From: Plotosus lineatus
Taxonomy: Eukaryota > Chordata > Actinopteri > Siluriformes > Plotosidae
Direction of reading: 5' to 3'
NCBI GenBank assembly: GCA_024760905.1
Contig: CM045729.1
Span: 8,363,580-8,427,579 of the forward strand
DNA: 64,000 bases
Part shown: in pieces, positions 54,883 through 64,000 of the stretch
How the letters are laid out: every line of letters starts with the position of its first letter
How positions within the stretch are numbered: position 1 is the stretch's first letter
The notes under the pieces: model-generated
What the model was told of the DNA's origin: nothing
The model's database searches: none
The model's input: the letters and a program-made list of their open reading frames with translations, nothing else
Translations under genes and position numbers: made by a program

Positions 54883-55045
54883 CAACCCATTGAGAGTGGG
54901 ATCTGAACCCCCAACCTTGGGATCAGTGATCCAGCACCTTATCACCAGGCCATCACTCCCCTATCTCATAATCTGAATTAAATAACAGCGAGTGATGTCA
55001 TTGCAGGAGATTAAAAACATCGCTAAAAGAACCGTTCCTTCAATG

Positions 55046-55405
55046 ATCTTCTGAAACCCTCATTCATTCATTTTCTAAACCGCTTAATCCTCATTAGGAT
55101 CAAGGGGAGGCTGGTGCCCATCTCAGCCAACTATGGACGAGGGTGGGGTACACCTTGGACAGCTCACCAGGCTATTGCAGGGTCAACACTCAGACAACTA
55201 TTCATACTCACACTCACGCCTAGGGGTGATTTGGAACAAATAATTAACATACTGTGCATGTTTTTGGACTGTGAGAGGAAACTGTGGTACCCAGAGGAAA
55301 CTCATGTAAACATGGGGAGAACATGGAAACACCCTTGATGGGAATTGAACCAGGGACCTTCTTGCTGTGAGGTGGACGTGCTAATCACTACGCCACCATG
55401 CTGCT
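55046..55405 (-). mobile_element. SINE-D (tRNA-derived) with C-type tail
   Basis: Reversed tail attttctaaaccgcttaatc, body (gcatgtttttggactgtgag) and head with B box (reversed ggttcaattcccatca) and A box (tggcgtagtgattagc). This is the common teleost tRNA SINE. The tail is shared with SINE-B C-form copies. Confidence 0.85.
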
Positions 55406-55412
55406 CTTCTGA

Positions 55413-55460
55413 AAAACGGACTCTACCCCCCCCCCCCAAAAAAAAAAAAAAAAAAAACCC
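55413..55460. repeat. Poly(C)/poly(A) run
   Basis: Ten or so C followed by about 20 A. Confidence 0.9.
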
Positions 55461-56600
55461 CACCTGAAATAAACTATCTCTCTGTGAAGGTTTTCACACC
55501 TGTGAGGAGTGAGACGTACAGACTCTATTTCACCCAGCCAGCAGCTGCTCTACCATCTGTCACACCAACGTCTCCAATCTCATCACACCCTGGTTGTTTA
55601 CCATAAACTGAGATTTTTATGATTATTAAGATTCTAACAAATGTGTAACCATGGCAATAATTAATATTAATAGTTTAGATTCACCCAGTATTCACTTTCA
55701 TGTCACAATGTGTCAGCAAATGTAATAGCTGTAACCATAGGTACAGAATTTAATAGAAGATACTGAGATGACTGGGCAGAGCTTATAGAGCTTGATAAAG
55801 TTAAAATGACAGCAATTTGATGAACATTCAATATTTTCTTCATGTTCCTCATATCTTTTTTTTTTTTTTTGGTGTACTGTACATGGTTATTTTGACACTT
55901 CAATTCAGGAAAAAAATGAATCAAAACACCCAATCTGGGAATCACAACTCTGTATCCCTGGATTCTGTCATCAGGAAGTGACATTAAACCAACACTGCAC
56001 CACTTTTTCTTTTTCTTCTCTTTTCTTTATTTCTAGATTTAAATCATTAACACACATATGTTCACTTGTTCAGTCACTCTCAGTTCACCACCTCTACATC
56101 TCACGGTTTAGTCGTTGGTAGTGGAAGAATAGTGAAATAAAGTTGCTGAGCAGAATTTTTTTCCGCACTCAGAGGCCCCAGGGAGCTTCTGATATCATCC
56201 GAAGTGTATCTCCGTGGGTTACAGGCTGGCGTTATACAGTATACTGTATTACATCTGTTTTTATAAAAGCCTAAAAATGAAGTCTTTAGTTAATTACGAG
56301 GCAGGTATATTTCTACATTTTCCATAAACTACTCTATACCAGTCTACTGTAGCATGATTGACAACCGCTTTTATCACAATTTCACCTACGATCAGGTCCC
56401 ATCTTCATAAACATCTCACAATAATACAGAGGGCTCCTGTTACACCTGATTTTGGTTCTCCTATTCTACTAGAGCTGATCGCAAAAGCATGAAGGATGAC
56501 TCCTCCCCGTGACAGTAATCAGGGATAAACACAGTTCAGGAAATTAGATTAAATTAAATGAATGTTTTCCAATCACCGTGTGAGCATCCAGGGCAACGTA
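55461..56600. other. No gene seen
   Basis: Only short frames (for example 55984-55703 on minus) without domains. A short SINE-D head fragment (gtagcctcacagcaaggagg) lies at about 56598-56640. Confidence 0.5.
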
Positions 56601-56849
56601 GCCTCACAGCAAGGAGGTTCTGGGTTCTAGGGCATTTCTGTCTGGAATTTGAGGAAGGAAATTGAATTATGAATTTAAGATTAGGGTTTTTGTTGTTTTT
56701 TCTACTGATTGTCTTGAAAAGGCTACAGAAGGAGTATGAGAAGCATCAAGAAGAGTGAACCAGTGAGAGAAATGCATGAAAATATGAACTGGATGAAACC
56801 TCGGAGTGTTGAATGAAATTGTGAATTAATGGATTGATTGGAGGAGGGG

Positions 56850-57190
56850 GCAGTGGTGGCGGCCCTGTGGTAGAGTGCAGGATTACTGATCCCAAAGTCG
56901 GGGGTTCAAGCCCCACTCTCAACGGGTTGTTACTGCCCTCTCCAATGTAGCTAACTGTGTTATCAAAGACCGGCCATGTCTCTCACTGTCTATAGTGGTA
57001 GGTTTATGTAGATGAAACACTTCTGACTTTCGTAAAGAGTAGCTGCATAGCTGTCAACGTGATTCTGCCCTGCGATGGCCTGGCGAGCTGTCTAAGGTCT
57101 CTGTCTTGCCCAGAGCCAGCTGAGATGGGCGCCAGCCCCCTTCGTGACCCTAATTAGGATTATGCGTTTCAGAAAATGAATGAATAAATG
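56850..57190 (+). mobile_element. SINE-B with C-type tail, plus strand
   Basis: Head (gtggcggccctgtggtagag, B box gggggttcaagccccac), body (tctcactgtctatagtggta, actttcgtaaagagtagctg), then ctgcgatggcctggcgagct … gaccctaattaggattatg … cagaaaatgaatgaataaatg. It is the clearest full copy of the C-tail form. Confidence 0.9.
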
Positions 57191-57303
57191 GATCGATGAG
57201 TAATTCAGTGAAAATGACCACTTCAATTTTATGAAGTTGAACAATAGATGAAAGGAAGATAGCAACAAAGGGTCTGATTAAGAACAATATTTAAAAGTGG
57301 GCT

Positions 57304-57306
<3 letters not shown>

Positions 57307-57359
<53 letters not shown>
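57307..57359. repeat. (GA)n microsatellite
   Basis: About 26 GA units. Confidence 0.95.
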
Positions 57360-57362
<3 letters not shown>

Positions 57363-57474
57363 ATACAGCAGGTGAACTAATTGTCAGTAATACAGATGAA
57401 AAATGAGGAGATGAAAAACAGACATGTTGCCTAATCTAACGTCTGCTTGCTCTCCATTTCATCATCAACCATCA

Positions 57475-57651
57475 GGGGGCAGCCATGGCCTAATGGTTAG
57501 AGAACCGGTTTGGGAGCAAAAAGTCTCAAGCAGCAAGAATTTGTGGTGCTGGTGTAGGACATGGGGCTGGGAATTGTGGCTGTGGGCTGTACTCACTTCC
57601 TCAACCTTCATGGCTGAAGTGTCCTTGAGCAAGGCACCTAACCTCCAACTG

Positions 57652-57693
<42 letters not shown>

Positions 57694-57755
57694 TCACTTT
57701 GACCAAACTAAATGCAGAAACAGAATTTCCCCTGCGGGATTAATACAGTACAGTA
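57475..57755 (+). mobile_element. SINE-E (tRNA-derived), degenerate
   Basis: Head A box tggcctaatggttagagaa; the B box is disrupted. Body gtgtccttgagcaaggcacc and taacctccaactgctc, then a (GT)n tract, and the end gaatttcccctgcgggatta, a common teleost SINE arrangement. Confidence 0.75.
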
Positions 57756-57837
57756 TACCAAAATCAGAATTTAAAAAATCCCAACACCATCACAACCACA
57801 TCCCCTGTACTAGCAATGAGTCAGTGTAGGGCAGGTT

Positions 57838-57946
57838 TTGAGTCCTAGTGAAGTTTGCATATTCTCCCTGTGCTTGTGTGGGTTACCCCAGGGTGATTTT
57901 CTTTCCGCCGTCAAAAGGGTAATTGGCTATTCCAAATTGCCCCTAG

Positions 57947-58013
<67 letters not shown>
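57838..58013 (+). mobile_element. SINE-D body fragment with (GT)n
   Basis: agtttgcatattctccctgt, tgtgggttaccccagggtga and ttccaaattgcccctaggtg followed by about 30 GT units (57952-58013). The head is absent. Confidence 0.75.
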
Positions 58014-58017
<4 letters not shown>

Positions 58018-58223
58018 ATTGTGCTTTGATAACTGACTAGCTGGGATTGTAGGAGGGCTTGGAAGTATTTCCAAATTTGCATTTTTATGCATATTTATAG
58101 ATTCTGATATACACAGAACTGTCACATTCTCTGTCCGTATGTCTGGCTCTCTCTGTCTATAAGAGTCCAGGGCATCGTGGGTAATTGAGAGTATTAATAG
58201 GCTTTATCAGGGCAGTCATAATG

Positions 58224-58224
<1 letters not shown>

Positions 58225-58276
<52 letters not shown>

Positions 58277-58377
58277 GGGTGTTATTGATCTGTACTTTCT
58301 GCTTTAAAAGCAGTCTGGAGACAAATCAGTCATAATGTCTGAACCCATTTGAACAGAAGCTTTGAAAAGGTTCTGCA

Positions 58378-58447
<70 letters not shown>
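58225..58447. repeat. (CA)n and (GT)n microsatellites in opposite strands
   Basis: (CA)n at 58227-58274 and (GT)n at 58381-58446, about 106 bases apart; the two tracts are complementary. Confidence 0.93.
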
Positions 58448-58737
58448 TTAATGATATAATGGTGCGGCCATAACAAGCTCTAATTCGTTACACTTATCTA
58501 CAGTCTCACTGCCACCGATTACAGCAGCGTTCATGACTTCGCTCTTAGAGAGAAAAACGACAGATCACAATAAGTAAAAATAAAAATACAAAAAATAAAA
58601 AACCTGTAGGAAATGCTAGAAAATTGTGTTACAGAAACATTCGGTCATAAATCCTGGGTTGATCAACATATTTTACACAGTGATGTTCTAGAGGCGCAAC
58701 TGCAGTGAATATTATTTGATCTCAGGATTTATAAATA

Positions 58738-59290
58738 CAGTAGGCCCTTGACTATTCGCAGTTTTGCACTCATGGTTTGAGTATTTGCGGACTGCCGAGC
58801 AACTGACATGTCACTCAAATTCAGCCAATAGCTGTCCTCCTTCCTGCTGATTGGTTGAGATGAAGTAACGCCCCCTTTTCCTCATTTGCGCACAAGTTGT
58901 CAATGAGCCTCTTTTTTTGTGTGTTTTGACCAGTTAAGCTCTATGATGCCACTCAAACGCTGTGCATCTTCTCTGGCTCAGCGATAGAAAACGTTGGATG
59001 TCTCTTCTGAATAAATAAGACTTTCTCCTGAAGAAACAACAGTTTCTCTGAACTGTTGTATTAAAGTCTTTTTCAATTATTATTCCAGTACAGTATCAGT
59101 AGGCTGCAAAGCCATCAGCGTGTTTCTGTCCGTTGCTAAAGGGTTGTGTCAGGAAGGGCATCCGACGTAAAAACCTATGCCAAATCAAACGTGAGAATCA
59201 TTCGCTGTGGCAACCCCTGATAAAGGGAAAAAGACAAAAGGAATTCTCATTCCAGTACAGTATCTAAGTTAATGTTTGTGCGTGAGATTT
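58738..59290. mobile_element. Tigger-like left end with a SINE-B tail
   Basis: cagtaggcccttgactattcg is a Tigger-type terminus after TA, continued by atggtttgagtatttgcgga; the frame at 58945 (MPLKRCASSLAQ) resembles a transposase start. A SINE-B RTE-type tail (59104-59240: ggaagggcatccgacgtaaa, gctgtggcaacccctgataa) follows. No right terminus is seen. Confidence 0.6.
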
Positions 59291-59777
59291 TATGTTCTTT
59301 AGCATGTTTATCAAACGATACCAAAAGAATAAACTTAATTATGCTTCGTGTTTTTTTTACATTGGACTTGGAATGACGTCTTGGAGTGACGCGCGGAGTT
59401 CTCAGAGTCAAATTGTTTCTTTGTTCCTTTTCATTTGTTTTATTTGTTGTTTTGTTTGTTCATGTTTTGCACTATGCTCGTCTATGACCGGTCGACTCTA
59501 CTACAGCTATGAGATCGGAGTCTTCTGAAGTTTAGCACCTTCCTATCCAGAGCTAATATGCTATGGTAGCTCAATGTTATGGTAGCTAACACTAAGCCCA
59601 GGCGGGGAGGGGCAATTCTATAAATGCCTATAATGACAATTAAACATTAAAAAAATAACATAATATGTAAATAAAATATAAATACGCACACATATACTGA
59701 TGGAACTGCATGAGAAGACGACACACATACATACGTGTGCACGCATGCGCTCATACACAGATGCAACAATTTAAGTA

Positions 59778-60722
59778 CAGACGCTCCCCAGCTTATAATT
59801 GAGTTAGGTTCCTGCCGGTTAGATGAATTTGTTCGTAAGTCGCTACAGGATATTCTTTAGAGGAGATGCACTGAAGCCGCATTAAGAGAAGTAGTGAGGG
59901 ATCCCTGTATTTTCAAACCGCATCTGGAACTCTAGATTCTACCCACTAAAGCATTCATGGGCCTGTCCATAAAGTACGTACGCAGGGGTGGGGGTATCTG
60001 ACTGATTTGCGTACATGATGCATATGAATAGGAGGTGCTGGGTCTCCGGCAAATGCATACGTATTCTCGGTTACCTGACCCGAGTTCAAATTTTTATCTT
60101 GTGTTATTTACAGTATTTATTTTTGCATCTGTCTTTTGTTATTCCATATAATTTTTTAGACAGAAAATCCCTTGCTGATATCGAGCGTTGCTTCTTAAAA
60201 CTAAGCCTGCGTCCTGTCCACTGTATATTGGTCAACCCTTTTCACATATTATAACCATTGATTGGCTGTTTTAAGCTTTATGTAAAGTGAGTCAGCTCAG
60301 CTTCATGTAATGTGACTCAGCTCAGCTTCATGTAAAGTGACCATCCGTTGACCATTGGAAGCATTTACAAGCAGAAAGATTGCATCATAGAGAATGTTAA
60401 AGGTTATATTTGATACTGTATTTGATATTTGATGAGTGAATTTGATTAAAATTTATCAATTTGAAATTATTTTGCTTGAATTTAATTTATTTGAAATCAA
60501 TGTTGATGATATCTGATATATTTGATATCATTTTACAATGTTATGTTTATAATTGATTTAGTGGTGTTTTATGAGATATGGTAATGGTATTTATGGATGT
60601 ATAGTACAGTATGAGCGTCATACGTCACATGTCATACGTCATATGTCACTGTAACAACTTACGTTCACTTTCAACTTATGTTCGGCCGTTCGGAACCAAT
60701 TAAAAACGTAAGTCAGGGAGCG

Positions 60723-60726
<4 letters not shown>
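59778..60726. mobile_element. Tigger-like MITE (949 bp, TA duplication)
   Basis: Ends cagacgctccccagcttat and reversed partner cagacgctccctgacttac, flanked by TA (59776-59777; 60727-60728). No transposase. The right TA is the start of an (AT)n run. Similar length and end pattern to the element at 50814. Confidence 0.85.
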
Positions 60727-60785
<59 letters not shown>

Positions 60786-60812
60786 GCACACACATGTGTG
60801 TGTGTGTGTGTA
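60727..60812. repeat. (AT)n followed by (CA)n/(GT)n
   Basis: About 25 AT units (60727-60776), then cacacacacgcacacacatg and a GT run, between two TA-targeting transposons. Confidence 0.93.
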
Positions 60813-60814
60813 TA

Positions 60815-62438
60815 CAGTGATATGAAAAAGTATCTGAACCTTTTGGAATTTCTCACATTTCTGCATAAAATCACCATCAAATGTGATCTGATCTTTGTCA
60901 AAATCACACAGATGAAAAAACAGTGTCTGCTTTAGCTAAAACTACCCAAACATTTATAGGTTTTCATATTTTAATGAGGATAGCATGCAAACAATGACAG
61001 AAGAGGGAGGAATAAGTAACTGAACCATCACATTTAATATTTTGTGGTCCACCCCTTTGGCAGCAATAACTTCATTCAAACGCTTCCTGTAGCTGCAGAT
61101 TGGTCTGGCACATTGATCAGGACTAATCTTGGCCCATTCTTCTTTACAAGACTGCTGTAGTTCAGTCAGATTTCTGGGATGTCTGGCATGAATCACTGTC
61201 TTGAGGTCATGCCACAGCATCTCAATGGGGTTCAAGTCTGGACTTTGACTTGGCCACTCCAGAACGTGGATTTTGTTCTTCTGAAACCATTCTGAAGTTG
61301 AGTTACTTCTGTGTTTTGGATCATTGTCTTGTTGCAGCATCCATCCCCTTTTTAGCTTCAACTGTCTGACAGACGGCCTCAGATTTTCCTGAAAAACATC
61401 CTGATAAACTTTTGAATTCGTTTTTCCATTAATGATTGCAAGTTGTCCAGGCCCCGAGGCAGCAAAACAGCCCAAACCATGATGCGCCCTCCAACATGCT
61501 TCACGATGAGTATGAGGTGTTGATGTTGGTGAGCTGTTCCATTTTTCCTCCACACATGGTGTTGTGTGTTCCTCTCAAACAATTCACCTTTGGTTTCATC
61601 AGGCCACAAAATATTTTGCCAAAACTTCTGTGGAGTGTCCAAGTGCCTTTTTGCGAACATTAAACGAGCAACAATGTTTTTTTTAGACAGCAGTGGCTTC
61701 CTCCTTGGAGTCCTCTCATGAACACCATTCTTGGCCATTGTTTTACATATAGTTGATGTGTGCACAGAGATATTGGACTGTGCTAGTGATTTCTGTAAGT
61801 CTTTAGCAGACACTCTATGTTTTTTTTTTTTTTTACCTCTCTGAGTATTCTGTGCTGAACTCTTGGCGTCATCTTTGGTGGACAGCCACTCCTTGGGAGA
61901 GAAGCAACAGTGCCAAACTCTCTCCATTTGTAGACAACTTCTCTGACTGTCGATTGATGAACATCCAGACTTTTAGAGATGGTTTTGTATCCTTTCCCAG
62001 CTTTATAAAAATCAACAATTCTTGATCGCAGGTCTTCAGACAGCTCTTTTGAGCAAGCCATGGTGCACATCAGACAATTCTTCTCATCAAGACAATTCTT
62101 ACCAGGTGTGTGTTTTACAGTGGGCAGGGCAGCTTTAAGCCACTCATCAGTAATTGGGCACACACCTGACTTAAATTGTTTGGTAAAAATTGGTTTCAAT
62201 TGCTCTTTAAGTCTCCTGAGGCAGAGGGTTCAGTTACATATTCCTCCCCCTTCTGTCATTGTTTGCATGCTATCCTCATTAAAATATGAAAACCTATAAA
62301 TGTTTGGGTGGTTTTAGTTAAAGCAGACACTCTTTTTTCATCTGTGTGATTTTGACAAAGATCAGATCACATTTGATGGTGATTTTATACAGAAAGGTGA
62401 GAAATTCCAAAAGGTTCAGATACATTTTCATACCACTG
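60815..62438 (-). mobile_element. Tc1 element, near full length (1624 bp, TA duplication)
   Basis: Inverted ends cagtgatatgaaaaagtatc and its reversed partner cagtggtatgaaaatgtatc, flanked by TA (60813-60814; 62439-62440). Inverted similarity extends roughly 200 bp, including ggttttcatattttaatgag. One transposase frame on minus fills the interior. The length equals that of typical 1.6-kb Tc1 elements, so no large deletion has occurred. Confidence 0.95.
60954..62199 (-). pseudogene. Tc1 transposase with two frameshifts
   Basis: In order: paired-type HTH (KELSEDLRSRIVDFYKAGKG, VHQSTVREVVYKWREFG), AKDLQKSLAQSNISV, then the DDE core: ILWPDETK (first D), MLQQDNDPKH (second D) and SPDLNPIEMLWHDLK (third acidic residue). 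A frame change in the homopolymer at 61820-61833 (poly-T on plus) and a one-base loss near 61480 (MVWAVLL instead of the GCF-type reading) break it into three frames. All catalytic residues are otherwise kept. Confidence 0.9.
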
Positions 62439-62452
62439 TATAGCTTCTTCTA

Positions 62453-63150
62453 ATGCAGCCATGAGGGGGGCACAAGCCAGTGTTCACCCTCACGCCGGTC
62501 CCAAGCCCATATAAATGCAGAGGATTGCGACAGCAAGGGCATCCGGCATAAAACTTTTGCCAAAATACAGAATGCGAACCGTCCCTACAAATTTCATACC
62601 GGATCAGTTGAGGCCCGGGTTAACAAAGAGCTCCATCAGTGCTGATAACCAACAGGGTGCTGGTGGAAATTGGACGACTGTTGGTCGAACAAGGACCGGT
62701 TGAAGATAGAGAGGCGGGAGGAATGTCCGTAGGCAGAGAAGAGGAAAGGCATGAGTCTATGACTGAGAGTAGGGACTTTGAATGTTGGAACTATGACAGG
62801 AAAAACTAGAAAGCTGGCTGACATGATGCAGAGGAGGAAGGTGGACATACTGTGTGTTCAGGAGACCAGGTGGAAAGGTAACAAGGCTAGAAGCTTAGGA
62901 TCAGAGTTTAAGCTGTTTTATCGTTATTATATGGTGTGGATGGGAAGAGAAATGGAGTAGAAGTCATCTTGAAGGAGGGGTTTGTCAGGAATGTTCTAGA
63001 AGTGAAAAGAGTGTCAGACAGAGTGATGAGTCTGAAGTTAGAAATTGAAGGCGTGATGTTCAATGTTGTTAGTGCTTATGCCCCACAGGCAGGATGTGAG
63101 ATAGAAGAGAAGGAGTGATTCTGGAATGAGTTAGATGAAGTGATGCACGT
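62453..63150 (+). mobile_element. RTE-clade LINE, 5' fragment with leader
   Basis: Leader aatgcagccatgaggggggc and gcgacagcaagggcatccgg, then the endonuclease start (VGTMTGKTRKLADMM, CVQETRWKGNKARS; frame 62778-62960) and a second frame (62936-63118) to SAYAPQAGCEIEEKE, where it stops. The rest is missing. It adjoins the Tc1 right end. Confidence 0.9.
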
Positions 63151-63289
63151 AATGGTTTCTCCCGGTTAACACCCATCCCGGGGACTATATTGTATCTAGT
63201 GTAATTACATCCAGAAAAGCACCAGAAGAGCGTGTTCATCCCAACATGGCAACCACGAGCAGGCATGTGAATGTATCATATAAAATACC

Positions 63290-64000
63290 AAATTCTATAT
63301 AGTTGACGTCGCAGGCCCCCCTGTTATGGGACTACCATCATGTACAGCCCTTGGAATTGTGACTCTACATTGCGCAGTCAACGAGAAGGGAAAGGAAACT
63401 GTCGGGAAAATAAACACAAAAGAAGACCCCAAGCGTGCCTACCCAGAACAGTTCGACAGAATGGGGAAATTCTCAGGCCCAGCAAAACTCCATCTACGGG
63501 AGGATGCAGAACCATACACAGATGCACCAAGGAAATGGCCTATTCTACTAAAGGAGAAGATAAAAGTAGAACTGGACAAAATGGAAGAACAAGGAGTCAT
63601 CAGAAAAGTGGAAGAACACACTGACTGGTGTTCCAGCCTAGCTTTTTCAACAAAGTCTTCAGGTGCAATACGCATATCTTTAGACCCAGCCAAACTCAAC
63701 AAAGCACTACTACGATGTCCTCACAAAATACATACACTAGAAGAACTCAATCACAAATTCAGTGGAGCCAAATATTTCTCTAAACTTGACACAAACAGTG
63801 GTTATTGGAGCATACTCCTTGATGACAGCAGTTAACTTCATATTTCAACAGCGTATGGATATTATTCTTGAACAAACATCAGGTGCAGTCGTAATTGCAG
63901 ATAATGTAGCTGTCTATGGCTCTACAGAAGAAGAACACGACAAGAACCTCATCAATCTCATGGAAGTGGCAAAGAAAAATAGTCTCGTTTTCAACAGCGA
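63290..64000 (+). mobile_element. Ty3/gypsy pol fragment, running off the window
   Basis: The frame 63326-63835 includes the end of a protease (GLPSCTALGIVTLH), then RT fingers (AEPYTDAPRKWPILLKEKIK, EEQGVIRKVEEHTDWCSSL, IRISLDPAKLNKALLR) and motif A (KYFSKLDTNSGYWSILLDDS). After a stop the sequence resumes near 63849 with FQQRMDIILEQTSGAVVIAD, so the FxF/QGxxxxP region between is deleted. The residue before DN in the active-site box is altered (VIADN rather than the usual VYIDD-type). It is defective. Confidence 0.85.

Larger units (their letters stand above)
52567..54965 (-). mobile_element. SINE-B (C-type tail) split by two hAT elements
   Basis: Three pieces form one reversed SINE: tail 52567-52615 (attttctaaactgcttaatc), tail/body 53732-53917 (cagacagtgagagacatggc) and head 54891-54965 (gggatctgaacccccaacct, ccaggccatcactcccc). 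Removing the hAT elements and one copy of each 8-bp duplication restores the order seen in the other copies. Confidence 0.9.

Overview
This 64 kb window looks like chromosomal DNA of a ray-finned (teleost) fish. The reasons are the GT-AG intron structure, a B-box/B30.2 immune-type gene, an lrrc75-type gene, long (GT)n, (GA)n and (AT)n microsatellites, and a dense load of teleost-type mobile elements (RTE-clade LINEs, DIRS1-like, Ty3/gypsy, Tc1, Tigger/pogo, hAT and several tRNA-derived SINEs). No CRISPR, operon or prokaryotic signal is present. The host identification is an inference from element and gene families.

Two host genes can be supported, both on the minus strand. (1) 23850 down to 5618: a B-box / coiled-coil / PRY-SPRY gene. 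Its 5' part is an array of seven copies of one 87-nt exon. Every copy encodes the same 29-residue module and has the same phase (…AG|G…). The copies are followed by a B-box exon (7320-6902), a PRY exon (6825-6653) and a SPRY exon (5962-5618). Five copies keep both splice sites; the two most distal have lost them. Introns are swollen by a 3.3 kb 22-bp minisatellite (8020-11340), a 30-bp minisatellite (6010-6605), a ~9.7 kb block of mobile elements (12461-22215) and a solo LTR (23129-23577). (2) 38606 down to 37060: two exons of an LRRC75-type leucine-rich-repeat gene, with a gypsy element inserted 66 bp upstream of the first visible exon.

Layout: 1-3100 hairpin and RTE copy; 3118-4900 dispersed repeat, hAT and SINE; 5618-23850 B-box/B30.2 gene, whose largest intron holds a TIR element, LINE ORF1 remnant, mariner-like repeat, DIRS1-like element and a LINE that itself contains an RTE copy; 23965-31305 Tc1-type remnant, then a Rex3-like LINE split by a 5 kb hAT element that contains an RTE copy, a hAT MITE and a Tigger-like element; 31350-33540 hAT-Charlie-like remnant and SINEs; 33542-36800 AT-rich and gene-free; 37060-38606 lrrc75-type exons; 38673-42234 gypsy element with 4-bp TSD and a nested pogo-like element; 42.9-44.3 kb microsatellite cluster; 45314-46343 TIR element with an apparent 5-bp duplication; 47041-51790 Rex1/L2-like LINE carrying two RTE 3' ends, a SINE and a Tigger-like element; 52567-54965 one SINE split by two hAT elements; 55-60.7 kb SINEs and Tigger-like elements; 60815-62438 near full-length Tc1 element; 62453-64000 RTE 5' fragment and gypsy pol fragment.

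The elements interact. A tRNA-derived SINE (called SINE-B here) occurs with two different 3' tails. One tail appears to be assembled from the 5' leader and the 3' end of the RTE family found in the same window, which implies a LINE/SINE partnership. Target-site duplications read at many junctions allow the order of insertions to be reconstructed.
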